A stretch of 64,000 bases of DNA. Source: Notamacropus eugenii (lineage: Eukaryota; Chordata; Mammalia; Diprotodontia; Macropodidae). Made by a program: the position numbers and the translations under genes. The DNA lies in contig NW_027325131.1 of NCBI RefSeq assembly GCF_028372415.1, positions 558,001 through 622,000 of the forward strand, in the 5' to 3' direction. Positions 32,990-45,545 of the stretch are shown here, piece after piece; within the stretch, counting starts at the first letter, position 1; every line of letters starts with the position of its first letter. The notes under the pieces are model-generated. The model searched no databases. It was not told the DNA's origin and worked only from the letters and a program-made list of their open reading frames with translations.

Positions 32990-33310
32990 AAATATCTACT
33001 ATGAGTCAGGGGTTATGCAGAGTGCTATTGATATCAGAAGCCTGAGACAATCCCTGCTCTCAAAAAGTTCACAGTCCAATGCAGGAGAAAACATGCAAGA
33101 ATTATGTATAAACACGCTAAATACAGGATAAATGGGTAATTATCAACAGATTTGAGAATTAAGAAGATTTTGAGAAAGATATTCTCTAGAGGGCAAAATT
33201 TTCACTGTGATTTAAATGAAACAAAGGAAACCATGAGGGAGACATAAGTAAGGAGAGTATTCTAAGTGTTATGGACAGTCAGTGAAAAATGTCTAGAGTA
33301 GAAAGATTGG
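32990..33310 (+). repeat. Ancient interspersed repeat, family not named
   Basis: TATGAGTCAGGGGTTATGCA, AGTGCTATTGATATCAGAAG, TCCCTGCTCTCAAAAAGTTC and ACAGTCCAATGCAGGAGAAA match the frequent old mammalian pattern TGCCAGGCACTGTGCTAAGTGC, CTGCCCTCAAGGAGCTTACA. It continues with ACAGGATAAATGGGTAATTA. Confidence 0.5.
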
Positions 33311-33787
33311 ATACAAAAACATTTTCATTTTTTTTTAATTCTGAACTAAAAAAACAAAATATACATTTCCATAACATAGTAGATTGGAAGGAGGAAAAAG
33401 ATGATTGCGCATGAAATTGCAATGAACAGCAAAAAGAACAGAATGACTAGATCACGATGTAAGTAGTAAGTATAAGTTCTAAAAAAACACTGGAAAGATT
33501 GGGGTGACAGGAGTAGTAAGAGAGGCTACAAAGACCTTTGAACACAAAACAGAGAACCATGTTGGGAGCTGATAGAGCCCCACTAAAGGTGATTGAAAGA
33601 GGTGGTGTGTGCAACAGTCAGACTTGCACTGTAGGAAGATCCCTTTGTCATCTGAGTGTCGGATGGGCTAGAGAAGGGACAAACTTGTTGCAAGGGGATC
33701 AGTCTGTAGGTTATTACATTAGGCTACGTATGAGATGATAAAGGCCTACATCAAATTGGTGGGAATATCAAAGGCGACAAAGTAGTA
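33311..33787. other. Intergenic, nothing recognised
   Basis: The open frame at 33538-33738 ends just before the L1 and has no motif. It may continue the old repeat on its left, since AACACAAAACAGAGAACCAT and GTCAGACTTGCACTG echo that family. Confidence 0.35.
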
Positions 33788-34836
33788 TGTGTGGGTGGAG
33801 CCAATATGGCGGAGTGAGAGCAACTACTCAGCTAAGCTCTTAGACAAACTCCTTCAGATACCTCTAAAAAGAGAATCTGACCAAATTTTGGAGGTGCAGA
33901 ATCCAATAGGAGACAGACTATGGCAGATTCACAGCCCAAGACAGACTGGAAGGTCGATGGGAAGGATCTGTTCCTCGGGGGTAAATCCACAGCACATAGC
34001 ACAGCGTGTCCAACACAGCTGAGCAGGAAAGCCCCGGGGCCACCTCAGGAAGCAGCAGTACAGCAGAATGGCAGAGTGGCAACCCAGGGTGGAGCCAAGC
34101 AAGTGAAAGCCACTGAGCCCCAGATATCAGCCATGACAGCTCCTGAGACTTTCAGTTCACAGATTAAACATCTGTAAGTCACATACTTGAACTTCCAGGA
34201 GTCAAAATGGCGGAACGATTGGTAAATGCTCTCTCCTCCTCCCTTGCTGACCTTGAAAGTACCATAAAATATTTTCCCATAAAAATTCTGGATCAATGGG
34301 AACAATGAAGGGGCAAACAGTCTCATAACACCCGAGGCTGGGAAAATAGTTAAGGGGGATTCCCCTTACTGTGGCAGAGGTGAACCAGAAGGAGAGGGGT
34401 CCCAGGGCAGTGGAAACTCACACTAGGATCCAGGTGTGCTACAGCGCTAGGAGAGGAGTCCCAGGGAGAGTGGAAACTCACACTTGCATTAGGACCCAGG
34501 CATGCCTCAGAGCTAGGAGAGGAGCTCCAGGGGAGGTGGATACTTTTACTAGGAACCAGGTGTGCCTCAGCACTCCAGGGGAAACGGGAGGCATCCAGGG
34601 CATCCAGGATCACCAATTCCTAAGCTTGCCTTTGCCTCAGCTCAGCTGAGGAGATCTCCACCTACCAGAACAACCCTCCCCCACACTTAACAAGCTAGCT
34701 CCAAGGCTGATCGGAAATCACAAAATAAAAAGCTAAAAAGGCATCTTCCCTTAATGTTTTCACACCAGTCAGCTCAACACGAAGTTCTACAGCTTCTAAC
34801 TGAAAGAACCAGAATCCACAACACAAATCACCATCA
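33788..34836 (+). promoter_or_regulatory. L1 5' UTR, two stacked promoter modules
   Basis: The distal module begins GTGGAGCCAATATGGCGGAG at 33796 and the proximal one CAAAATGGCGGAACGATTGG at about 34204. Each has a YY1-like AATATGGCGG or AAAATGGCGG core. The proximal module is equivalent to the whole 5' UTR start of the L1 ending at 31577. From 34370 to 34610 a ~75-base unit (GGAGAGGAGTCCCAGGG, then TGGAAACTCACACT, AGGACCCAGG) is repeated imperfectly three times. Confidence 0.65.
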
Positions 34837-35939
34837 TGAGGAAGAAAAAGCAAAGCAGGGGCGACAAAACCATAAAATCTTTCTGTGGGGAAAAGGACCA
34901 AAAGAACAATATCAAAGAGGTCAGTATCGAGACTGTACTTCGGAATGCTCCACGAACTGCTCCATGCACAAACAGCTCTCCTGGAACAGCTGAAGAAGGA
35001 AATAGAAGAAAAACTGGCTAATGATTTTAAAAGTATGAAAAAAGAATTCCATGAAGAGAATATCTCTTTAAAAAGGAAAATTGAACAAATGGAAAAGGAA
35101 GCACAAAACCTAACTGGGAAAACTGGACAAATGGAAAAGAAAACACAAAACATAACTGGGAAAATTGGACAAATGGGAAAGGAAGTACAAAAACTAACTG
35201 GAGGAAATAATTCCTTAAAAGGAATAATTGGACAGATAGAAAAAGGGATGCAAAAGTTAACTGACGAAAACAATTTGATAAAAATTAAAATTGGACAAGT
35301 AAAAACTAATGACTCTATAAGACATCAAGAATCACTCAAACAAAATCTAAAGATTGAAAAGATAGAAAAAAATGTAAAATATCTGATTGGAAAAACAATT
35401 GACTTGGAAAATAGATTCAGGAGAGAAAATTTAAGAATTATTGAGCTACCAGAAAGCCATGATGAATAAAAGAGTCTGGACAATATCTTCTAAAAACTCG
35501 TCAAGGAAAACTGCACAGAAATGCTAGATCCAGAAGGCAAAATAGTCATAGACAGAATCCACTGTTCACCTCCCGAAAGGGATCCCAAACTAAAAACCCC
35601 AAGGAATATCGTTGTCAAATTCTAGAATTATCAGTTGAGGAGAAAATACTACAGGAAGCCGGAAAGAAACCATTCAAATATCGAGGACCAACAGTAAGGA
35701 TCACACAAGACCTTGCAGCTTCTACATTAAAAGATCGAAAGAATTGGAATCCAGTATTCTGTAAGGCTAAAGAGCTCGAAATACAACGGAGGATCCATTA
35801 CCCAGCAAAGTTCAGCATAACATTTCAGGCAAGGAGATGGACATTCAACGAAATTAGGGATTTCTCGACCTTCCTGACAAAAAGGCCAGAACTCAATAGA
35901 ACATTCAGTCTTCAAGTGCAGGTATCAAGAGAGGCATAA
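34837..35939 (+). pseudogene. L1 ORF1, lightly broken
   Basis: ORF1p is the trimeric RNA chaperone of the L1 particle. The start ATG at 34837 gives MRKKKQSRGDKTIKSFCGEK. A frameshift near 34950-34990 passes to a 160-codon open stretch. That stretch holds a long coiled coil in which a unit like GKIGQMEKEAQNLT recurs about four times (35075-35260), then IGKTIDLENRFRRENLRIIE and LPESHDE, where it stops at 35467. The C-terminal domain follows in broken form, with RITQDLAASTLKDRKNW and HYPAKFSITF-type blocks up to GAGGCATAA at 35939. It needs at least two frame changes to be read through, so it is inactive. Confidence 0.85.
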
Positions 35940-36551
35940 AAAGATAAACAAGGGAAAACAAAAACTTGTTACTCAATTTGGGCAAACTGTTTACTTCCCT
36001 TTAAGGGAAGATGATACTTGCTAATCTTGAGACCTGTACATCTACTATGAAATACAAAAGAGAAATATATAGAGGGAACGGGTATAAAGCAAATGATGTG
36101 ATGATAAAAACATGATTTAAGTATTCCAAAGGGATTGTAACAGGAGATGTGAAAATGAAGAAGCAGGAAAAGGTAAATTGCATCACAGGAAGAAGTACAA
36201 AATTATAGTAGAGGGAAAGAGGAGAGAGAGATGAGCATTGTTTGAGAGGTATTCTCATCTGATTTGGTTCAAGGAAGGAACAATAAAGTTAATTAAGTAT
36301 ACAAATCTAACTATCTCTAAAGGAAGTAGGAGGGGAAGGGGGAAGAAAGGGGAGGAGAAACTAAAAGGGAGGGAAGAAGTAGTAAGGGAAAGGGGAGTAA
36401 AAGGGAGGGGGTCTGAAAGAAGGAAGGAAAGACTGGGGGAGGTGGTGGTGAAAAGTAAAAACTCTATTGAGGCGGGGAAGGTAGAATAGAGAACTAAAAA
36501 CACAAGGGAGACAGGAGAACTGAAAGCACAAACAGTGGGAAAGAGGAAGGA

Positions 36552-39500
36552 GGGAAAGACACAGATTGTAATCATAACTGTGAATGTGAATGGAATGAAC
36601 TCTCCCATAAAAGGAAGGTGGATAGCGGAATGGATTAAAATCCATAATCTAACAATATGCTGTTTATAAGAAACATATTTGAAATGGGAGGATACACACA
36701 GGGTAAAGGTCAAAAGTTGGAGTACAGTGTATTGTGCCTCAGCTGATGTAAGAAAAGCAGGAGTAGCAATCCTCATCTCAGACAGAGCAAACCCAGAAAT
36801 AGATTTAATCAAAAGAGATAAAGAAGGAAACTATCTCCTGCTAAAAGGCACAATAGACAATGAAGCAATATCATTAGTAAACATGTATATTCCGAGCGGT
36901 ATATCATACAAATTCTTACAGGAGAGGTTGGGGGAGTTGAAGGAAGTAGACAGAGAAACTATACTAGTGAGGGACCTCAACCTCCCCATCTCTGAACTTG
37001 ATAAATCTAACCTCAAAATAAACAAGAAAGAGGTTAAGAAGGTAAATAAAACTCTGGGTAAGGTAGATATGATAGATCTCTGCAGAAAATGAAATGGGAA
37101 TAGAAAAGAGTATGTCTTTTTCTCAGCAGTGCATGGCACATATACAAAAATTGACCATGATCTAGGGCATAAAATCCTCGTAATCCAGTGCAGAAAGTCA
37201 GAGATAGTCAATAATCCTTTTCAGATCATAATGCAATAAAAATTACGTGTAATAAAAGGACATGGAAAGATAAACCAAAAATTAATTGGCAACTAAATAA
37301 TGTAATCCTAAACAGGGACTGGGTTAAACAACAAATCATAGAAACAATTAACAACTTCATTCAAGAAAATGACAATAATGAGACAACCTACCAAATCTTA
37401 TGGGATAGAGCAAAAGCTTCTTAGGGGAACTTTTATATCTTTGAATGCCTACATGAATAAAATAGAGAAAGAGAAGATCAATGACTTGGGCAAGCAGCTG
37501 AAAAACTAGAGAAAGAACAAGTTGAAAATCCCCAAGTAAGTTCCAAATTAAAAATACTGAAAACTAAAGGAGAGATGAACAAAATTGAAATTAAGAAAAT
37601 TATTGAATTAATAAATAAAACCAACACTTGGCTTTGTGAAAAAACTAACAAAATTTATGAAATTTATGAAAAAACTAATAAAATTAATAAATCTTTGGTC
37701 AATCTGATATAAAAAAGACAGAAGAAAACCAAATTACTAATACTCACCTCCAATGAGGAGGAAACTACAACAATAATTATAAATTACTTTGACCAACTTT
37801 ATGCCCATAAATGCGACAATCTAAATGAGGTGGGTGAGTATTTTAAAAAATAAAAATTGCCCAAATTAACAGACTAGGAAGTTGAATACTTAGAGAATCC
37901 CATCTCAGAAAAAGAAATTGAACAAGCCACCAATGAACTCCCTAGGAAAGAGTCTCTAGGGCCGGATGAATTTACAAGTGAATTCTATCAAATATTTAAA
38001 GAACAGGTTTTTTTCGAATTCTATATACAACGTTTCTGAAAACTGGGGAAGAAGGAGTTCTCTCAAATCATTTTTATGATGCAAATATTGTTTTGATACC
38101 TAAACCAGAAAAAGTCAAAACAAAGAATGAAAACAATAGACCAATTTCTCTGATGAATATAGATCCAAAATTTTAAATAAGATTATAGCAAAAATAATAC
38201 AGCAACTTATCAGGAGAATAATACGTTATTATCAGGTCAGATTTATACCAGAAATGCAGGCCTGGTTCAATATTAGGAAAACTATTTGCATTGTAAATCG
38301 TACCAATAAAAAAAAGCTAACAAAAAGCACTATTATCTCAACAAATGCAGAAAAAGCATTTGAGAAAATACAACACTTATTCCTATTGAAAACACTGGAA
38401 AGCATAGGAATAAATGAAACTTTCCATATAATAATAAGCAGTATCTGCCTAAGCCTTCATCAAGCATTATAAGCAAGGGGATGAGTAAGATGCATTTCCC
38501 AAACGATCATGTGTGAAACAATGATGTCCGTTATCATCACTGTTATTCAATATGATAATAGAAACATTAGCTGTAGCAATAGGAGAGGAAATGGAAATCG
38601 AAGGAATTAGTATAGGCAAAGAAGAAACTAACTTATCACTCTTTGCAAATGATATGATGATATACTTACAGAACTCCAGAGAATCAAGTACAAAACTACT
38701 TAAAATAATAAACAATTTTGACAAACATGCAGGTTACAAAATAAACCCACAAATATCTTCTGCATTTCTTTATATAATAATAAGGAAGACCAACAGTAAG
38801 ACTGAGAAAGAGAAATCCCATTGAAAGCTAAGGTAGACACTATAAAATATTTGGGAGGCTACTTGCCAAAATAAACACAGGAACTACAGGAACACAGTTA
38901 CAAAACACTTGTACAAAAAGTTAGATCTAAGTAAGTGGAAAAACATCAGTTGCTCCTTGGTAGGCTGAGCCTATACAACAAAAATGACAATTCTACCTAA
39001 ATTAGTTTACTTATTCAGTGCCATACCAATCGAACTATCAGATAATCATTTTCTAGATCTAGAAAAAGTAATGCCATAATTCATCTGGAAGACCAAAAAG
39101 TCCAGAATATCAAGGAAACTAATGAAAAGAAATGCTAGGGAAGATGGCTTAGCCCTACCAGATCTCAAATTGTATTATAAAGTAGCAATGATCAAAGCCA
39201 TTTGGCATTTGCTAAAAAATAGAGGGGTAGGCCACTGGAACAGGTTAAGTATTCAAGACGCAGTAGTCAATCACTATAGCAATCGATAAACCCAATGACG
39301 CCAGCTTCTGGGATAATAACTCTCTGTCCCACAAAAATTGTCGGAAAATTTGATAACAGTGTGGCAGAAACTGGGCATACACCAATATCTCATACCACAC
39401 AAAGGAATAAAGTCCAAAAGTGTACATGATCTGGGTATAAGGACTGATATTATAAACAAATTAGTGGAGCAAGGAATAGTGTATTTATCATATTCATGGA

Positions 39501-40304
39501 CAATGGAGAAAGTATTCACTGAACAAGACACAGAGAACATCACGAAGTTCAAAATGGATTATTTTCATTACAGTAAATTAAAAAGTTTTTGCACAAACAA
39601 AAACAATGCAGCCAAGATTAGGAGGGAAGCAGAAAACTGGGAAGGAATTTTTGCAATTGTGTCTGTGCTGAAGGCCTCATTTCTAAAATATATAGAGAAC
39701 TGAGTCAAATGTACAAGAATACAAGTCATTCCCCAATTGATAAATGTCCAAAGATATGAAAACGTTGTTTTCAGAGCAAGAAATTGAATCTATTTATAGT
39801 TATATGAAAAAATGCTCTAAGTCACTATTGATTAGAGACGTAAATCAAAACAACTCTGACATTCCACATCATACCTATCAGATAGTCTAACATAATAAAA
39901 CAGGAAGGTCGTAGATGTTAGAGAAGATGTGGGAGAGTTAGAACACTAATTCATTGTTGCTGGAGCTGTGAGCTAATCCATCCATTCTGCAGAGCAATTT
40001 GGAACTATGCCCAAAGGGCTACAAAGCCCCAGAAATACCACTTCTAGGACTGTATCCCCACGAGATCATAAAAGTGGGAAAGTTTTCCACATGTACAAAA
40101 AAATTTCTAGCAGCTTTCTTTGTTGTGGCCAAAAACTGGAAATCAAGGGGATGTTTGCCAACTGAGGAATGGCTGAATAAATTTTGGCGTATGAATATAA
40201 CGGAATACTATTGTGGTATAAGAAATGATGAACAGGAAGACTTCAGAGAGGCCTGGAGAAACTTAAATGAACTGATGCTGAGTGAAAGGAGCAGAACCAG
40301 GTGA
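36552..40304 (+). pseudogene. L1 ORF2 (endonuclease and reverse transcriptase), broken
   Basis: The endonuclease starts with VIITVNVNGMNSPIKGRWIA (36568) and continues at 36679-37092 with VRKAGVAILISDRANPEIDL and NMYIPSG. The ETNL and GDFN positions are degraded (ETYL, RDLN). The reverse transcriptase is visible as STNAEKAFEKIQH at 38337 (family SLDAEKAFDKIQH) and LSLFANDMMIYLQNS at 38635, where the catalytic FADD has become FAND. The C-terminus is open from 39999 to 40304, with LLGLYPHEIIK, VVAKNWKSRGCLP and LMLSERSRTR before the TGA. Multiple stops and frameshifts, plus two damaged catalytic aspartates, show it is dead. Confidence 0.85.
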
Positions 40305-40710
40305 ACTTTTTACACAGCAACAACGACAGTGTGTGAGGAATTTTTTCAGTAGACTTAGTACTTCATTGCAACGCAAGGACTTACAAAATTCTCAATGGTC
40401 TCTTAAGGCAAAATGCCTTCCACATCCAGAGAAAGAACCATGAAATTTGATTGCAGAATGAACCAGACACTTTTCTTTTCTATTATGTTTTGTTTTGGCT
40501 TTCTATGATTTCTCTCATTCATTTTAATTCTTCTATGCAACATGACTAAGGTGAAAATGTATTTAATGGGAATGTATGTTTAGAACCTATATAAAATTTT
40601 ATGTCATCTCAGGGAAGGAGTGGGAAGGTAGGGGGGAAGAGGGAAAGGAAAGGAAAAAATCTAACATATATGGAAATGATTGTAGAGCACTGAAAACAAA
40701 CAACCAAAAA

Positions 40711-40869
40711 ATGCAAATTAAGGCAAAATTGGTTAACTGAATTTACTTCGAGTTTTGTTGTTGTTGTGTATTTTTGCCTACAGACCCTTTCCTCTATCCA
40801 TTGTACCACATAGGTACCACATTCACAATATGCAATACTTCTATTTCCTCATTTTTTCCTTCTCAGATT
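40711..40869. other. Short spacer between L1 3' end and LTR fragment
   Basis: No feature recognised apart from a short TTG repeat at 40756-40767. Confidence 0.4.
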
Positions 40870-41395
40870 GTAACAGTAAGCACCCCGACATACACAGGGG
40901 TGGAGTTATCTCCTTTTCCAAAGGGAAAGACAACTTATGAGGGCTTAATAATCTCCTTTAATTAAGCACATTTCATAGAAAATAGAGAGAAATCAAATCA
41001 ACAGACAGTGCTTCTGAACTGTCTGCCATATATCACAAATCTAGAGAAAACTGTCTGACCATACATACATAGATGCCAGAGAGGGAAGCACCAACATCTG
41101 GGTTTTCGAAACCAGGCGGCTCCTTAGTAGCTTCCTAGAGTCTCTTCTGGTCAAACAAACACTTCCATTTACTAAGCCCCAAAGCAAAACCCCACTCTCA
41201 TAATACATAAACATGTTTTAGAGCCAGAAGGCATAACAACCCTCGAGAACCAGTGTCTCATTAACAAAAGGTGTGGACCTCCCTACAAATCTTCCCAGGC
41301 CCATTAAGGGTGGGGAAGATCTTCCCATTAAGAAGCAAAATTATATTGACAATAAGCAAAAATGCATTACAATACACAGTTCCATGCAACTCAAA
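40870..41395 (-). mobile_element. LTR fragment (fossil), same family as 826-1250 and 57945-58614
   Basis: On the minus strand it shares the block order of the other copies: TATGCCTTCTGGCTCTAAAA, then TATGTATTATGAGAGTGGGG and TTTTGCTTTGGGGC, then AGACAGTTCAGAAGCACTGT and GCTTAATTAAAGGAG. It is a broken, non-coding fossil about 80 bases upstream of OR pseudogene 2. Boundaries are approximate. Confidence 0.6.
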
Positions 41396-41482
41396 TTCAT
41401 GACTCCTCCTTTCATAAATATCTTCCACTATCCTTAATGCTCTAAGGCTAATGATTAACTCTATATTTTTTCTATACAAACT

Positions 41483-42196
41483 ATGCTGAGCACTGTGAAG
41501 AATCAGAGTGGCATGGTCCCATTCATCTTTTTAGATTTCTCTGATAACCCAGAGCTCTTCCTGATGTTCCAATGTTGTTACTCCAATATCCTTTAAGAGT
41601 TGTGTCACTCAGTTCTTTGCTTGCACATTTGTGGTGACAGATACATTCATGTTGACAGTGATGGCCTATGACTGGGTTGTGGCTATTTCTAATGTACACA
41701 GTGGTCATGTCCCAGACACTTTGTACACTACCGGTGACTGAGCCTATGCATGGGGAATTGTCACTTCTCTTGTCATCATGTCTTCCCTCCTTTCATTATC
41801 TTTTTGTCAGTTTAACATCCTGGATAACTTTCTCTCTGAATATTCTGTCATCTTCTCTGCTTCTTGCTCTGATACTTATATGAGTGAAGTGATTCTTTTC
41901 ACCACTGCTACCTTTACTGAGATGAACACGCTTGTGATCATCCTTACCCCTTGCCTTTTTATTTTGATCACTGTCCTGCAGATGAATTCAGTTACGGGGA
42001 GGCAAAAGCCTTCTCCACTTGTGCCTCACATTTCATGACCATCACTATCTACCATGGGATAATTCTCTTCCTCTACTGTGTGCCCAGGAATCAAAACCTC
42101 AGGGAAGAGGTGAAAGTGTCCTCTGTCTTTTATACAGTAATAATCCCTATGTTGAACCCCCTGATCTACAGTCTGAAAAACAAAGATGGGAAGTAA
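41483..42196 (+). pseudogene. Olfactory receptor pseudogene, class II, OR5D-like, deleted
   Basis: The start MLSTVKNQSGMVPFIFLDFS and DNPELFLMF (ATG 41483) matches an OR N-terminus. It then jumps to CYSNIL and next to CVTQFFACTFVVTDTFML. Compared with the intact gene at 62029, about residues 30-72 and 79-97 are missing, removing TM1 and most of TM2 and the first outer loop. The signature [10 protein letters not shown] has become MAYDWVVAIS, with a small deletion after it. TM4-TM7 are recognisable across frames ([62 protein letters not shown]) up to TAA 42194-42196. The damage is greater than in OR pseudogene 1. Confidence 0.9.
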
Positions 42197-42589
42197 ATAG
42201 TCAACAATTTAAAGGTCACCAAAATCTTACCTCAATTAATTCCGTCTCATTGATTCTGTGCCCTTACAGCTTTATTGTACATTGAAACACCTCTGTCATT
42301 CAACAATACTAACCATTGTTCTGTTCCTTATGCACAATCATTTCCCCAATTCATTTTAATTTCTTCTGTTATTCATTAGCAATTTGATTGTGATTTCAAT
42401 GGATCAGTGACCTTATCGTTATGAATATTACCTCCAATTCTTTCACCAGCCAGGCATCCTTACCTTCTCCAGATGTGAAATGCTTGTTTATATCTTTCTA
42501 CCCCACTAAAGGGGATCTGTTTATGTCTTCTGATAGATCTGCCTGTTTCCAATCTTTCCCCACTCAAATCTATTCTTCATTCAGCCATG
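42197..42589. other. Intergenic flank of OR pseudogene 2
   Basis: No feature recognised; the open frame at 42421-42642 runs into the L2 element and is not a gene. Confidence 0.4.
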
Positions 42590-43185
42590 AAAGTGACCTT
42601 TCTAAAGTACAGATTCAGACATGTCACCCCTTTACTCAATAAACTCCAGTGACTCCCTGCCACCTCCAGAATAAAATTCAAATTCCTCTCTCTGGTATTC
42701 AAAGCCCTTTATACCCTAGCCTACTTCAATCTTTCTAGACTTCTGTTATCCTACTCCTTGTCACATACTCTGATACAGTGAACAACCTCTTCAGAAGTCC
42801 TCCAAGAAGAATCTTCATCTATCAGCACTAGGACATTTATCTGGCTGTCTCTCATCCTCAGATTTATCATCCTCCTTGTGGAAACTTTATGGTTACCTTC
42901 TTTCATTATGGTTTCCTTTATTTGCCAACTAAAATCACATTTTCTACTAGAAACCTTTAAAAACCTCTCTGAATTCTAATGCTTTCCCTTTGTCAATTAT
43001 TTGTTTACACTGTATATAAATCCTATTTAAGTATTTGCTTGCTTGCTATCTCCCACATTAGATTCTGAGCTCCTTGAGGACAAGGACTCTATTTTGTTCC
43101 AAAAGAGACAAATAAATCTTCAATACTAAGCACAAAGTCTGGCACGTAGTGGGAGCTTAATAATTGTTGATTGGCTGACAATATG
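42590..43185 (+). mobile_element. L2 LINE 3' end, long copy
   Basis: The order of blocks is that of mammalian L2: CTCAATAAACTCCAGTGACT, GCCACCTCCAGAATAAAATT, CAAATTCCTCTCTCTGGTAT, TCAAAGCCCTTTATACCCTA, then much later TTAGATTCTGAGCTCCTTGA, GGACAAGGACTCTATTTTGT and GCACGTAGTGGGAGCTTAAT. It is about 600 bases of an ancient element with no intact frame. Confidence 0.85.
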
Positions 43186-43399
43186 ATCCAGTGCTAGAAG
43201 ACATTTTCTTTTGCGTTCCAGTGCACCAGGTACCAGTGCAGCTATTTAACTGTCCATCTGAGACAAATTATGTTGAATATATGTCTGGCCCATTTCCTTT
43301 TTGATCATGTTTCAAGAATGATCCCTTTTCTCTTTTGCTTACTCGTCCAATGCTGCCATATTGCATCTTCTTCCTTATTTTAAGATTGTATAATTTCTC
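43186..43399. other. Spacer before old minus-strand L1
   Basis: Nothing recognised. Confidence 0.4.
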
Positions 43400-44924
43400 A
43401 ATTAAATTTTTTTAATTGGCATTATTTTTAATATTGAGTGCAAATTCTCTCCCCTCTCTGTCTTTGAGAAGGCAAGCAATTTGATATAGATTATACAAAT
43501 GAAGTAATAGAGAACATCTCCATATTAGCCATGCTGCAAAAGAAAATTCAAACAAAAACAACAAAAGTAAAGTTTTTTTTTTTTTAAGAATTCTTCAATC
43601 TATGTTCATACTCTATCATTTCCTTAATCAGAGTTGGATAGTATTTTTCATCACAAATACTTTGGATATGTCTTGGCCCATTGTATTGCTAAGAATAGCT
43701 ATGTCAATCACCATTGATAACCATACTACCTGTTACTGCTACCGTGCACATTGTTTTCCTGGTTTCAACTTGCATCTCTTAATGCAAGTTTTCCCGGGGT
43801 TTTCTGAAAACATCTGGTCAATTATTTTAATGGCACAATAATATTACATCACAATCACATACCACAACTTTTCCCACCATTCCCCATTTGATGAGCATTT
43901 CATCAGTTTCTTATTCTTTGCCACCACAGAAAGACTTGCTATAAATATTGTGTATATGCCGGTCTTTTTGTTTTTCTTCTATCTCTTTGGTGTACAGATC
44001 TAATACTGTTCTTGCTGAGTGTTCTTTGGGCAGAATTCCAAATTCCTCTCCAGAATGGTTGGATTAGTTCACAACTCCACCAACAGTGTATTGGTGTCCC
44101 TATTTTCCCATATTGCTTACAGTATTTGTCTTTTACTTGGTCTATCATATTAGCCAATCTGATAGGTATAAAGTGGTAACTCTGAATTGTTTAAATTTGC
44201 ATTTCTCTAATCAATAATGATTTACAGCATTTTTTCATGTGACTATAAATAACTTTGATTTTGTCTCCTGAATAATGTTTATAGTCTTTGACCATTTATC
44301 ATTTAAAGAATGACTCATAGTTTTATAAATTTGACTCATTTTTCTATATATTCAAAAAATGAGGTTTTTAATCAGAGAATCTTGCTGTAATTCCTCATCC
44401 TACTCCTACCAATTTCTTCTAATTTTGACTCATTGCCTTTGTGTGTACAACCCTTTTTTCAATTTAATATAACCAAAATTATCAATTTTGCATCACATAA
44501 TGTTCCCTATCACTTCTTTGGTCATAAATTCTTTCTTTATCCACAGATCTGACACATATGATATTCCATTCTTCTCTATTTTTTCTGATATCATCCTTTA
44601 TTTTTAAATCACATAACCATTTTAACCTTTTCTTGCTTTATAGTGTGAAATGTTGTTTTATACCTAGTTTCTGTCATATTGCTTTCCATTTTTCCCAGAA
44701 ATTTTACTCAAATATTGATTTATTGTCTTGAAATCTTAGACTTTTGGATTTGCCATAAAACAGATTACTAATATCTTTTACTGTTTTGTACTTAATCTGT
44801 TTTACTGATTTACCAATCTGTTTCATAGGTAATAACAGATTCTTTTGATAATGACTACTTTGTAATGCAGTTTGAGATCCATACTGTATCAACCTTCAGA
44901 GTTTCGTATAAAAAAATAAATGAA

Positions 44925-45545
44925 AAAATTAGGTCATATGCACATGTTTATTTTTTTCCAACCAAGTGGAGCATTGTAATGGTAATTATGAGAGTTAAAG
45001 GTCTTCTCCAGGTATTAATTGGCCTGCCCATTAAGGGAAGTTTGATTGAGGGAGATTCGCTTTGTGGCCAGGCCCATAATTTTTTTAAATTTCTAATGAA
45101 GCACTAGTTCTCAAGGGTTGTGATGCCCTCTGGCTCTGTATAAATATACAGTATTTAAATACTGTGAGGTGGGGTTTTACTTTGGGATTTATTCATTGGA
45201 AGTGTTTGTTTGACCAGATGAGATTCTGGGTAGCCACTAAGAAGTCCCTCCACGTTGAAAACCCATATGGTAGTGCTTCTCTCTGGTAATTATTTATTTG
45301 TTTTCAGACAGCTAGATCTGTCTGTTGATCTGTGATGTATGTATTGCTTATGGTCAGACAGTTGGAAGCCCTGTCTGTTAATTTTGATTTCTCTCTGCAT
45401 TTTCTCTGAAGTTCAGGGTGCTGACTTTTTCCCCTGAACAAAATATGTGTTTGATTGAAGTATATTGTTGACCCCTACAAAGTTTCCTTTCATTTTAGAA
45501 AATCATACTCCTTTCTGTATGACAAGGTCTTTGTTATTACCAGCA
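44925..45545 (+). mobile_element. Solitary LTR (fossil) inserted in old L1
   Basis: It matches the copies at 57945-58614 and 826-1250. There is an upstream segment with GCCTGCCCATTAAGGG, then GTGATGCCCTCTGGCTCTGT, a TATAAATA box at 45141, GTGAGGTGGGGTTTTACTTT, and AAGTGTTTGTTTGACCAGAT. The end part has CAGGGTGCTGACTTTTTCCC and TTTCCTTTCATTTTAG. No internal region adjoins it. It is a non-coding fossil. The sequence from 45546 to about 45984 is unassigned and then returns to the host L1. Confidence 0.65.

Larger units (their letters stand above)
33788..40710 (+). mobile_element. Near full-length L1 LINE, plus strand, inactive
   Basis: This L1 of about 6.9 kb has all parts in order: a two-module 5' UTR from TGGGTGGAGCCAATATGGCG to 34836, ORF1 (34837-35939), a purine-rich inter-ORF segment with GGAAG runs, ORF2 (about 36552-40304), and a 3' UTR. 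The 3' UTR ends at CACTGAAAACAAACAACC and an A-run near 40710. Both ORFs are broken, ORF2 more than ORF1. No clear target-site duplication was found. It lies between OR pseudogenes 1 and 2, downstream of the minus-strand L1. Confidence 0.92.

Noticed and set aside
34370-34610. Short direct repeats (~75 bases, three times) considered as a CRISPR-like or satellite array
   Set aside because: Imperfect, within an L1 5' UTR, no spacers of constant length; treated as UTR internal repeats.
34695-35273. 192-codon minus-strand open frame
   Set aside because: Exactly antisense to the coiled-coil part of L1 ORF1; Phe/Ser/Ile-rich composition is the shadow of a Lys/Glu-rich coiled coil.
36255-36812. 185-codon minus-strand open frame
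   Set aside because: Antisense to the purine-rich inter-ORF segment and ORF2 start of an L1; no conserved motif.
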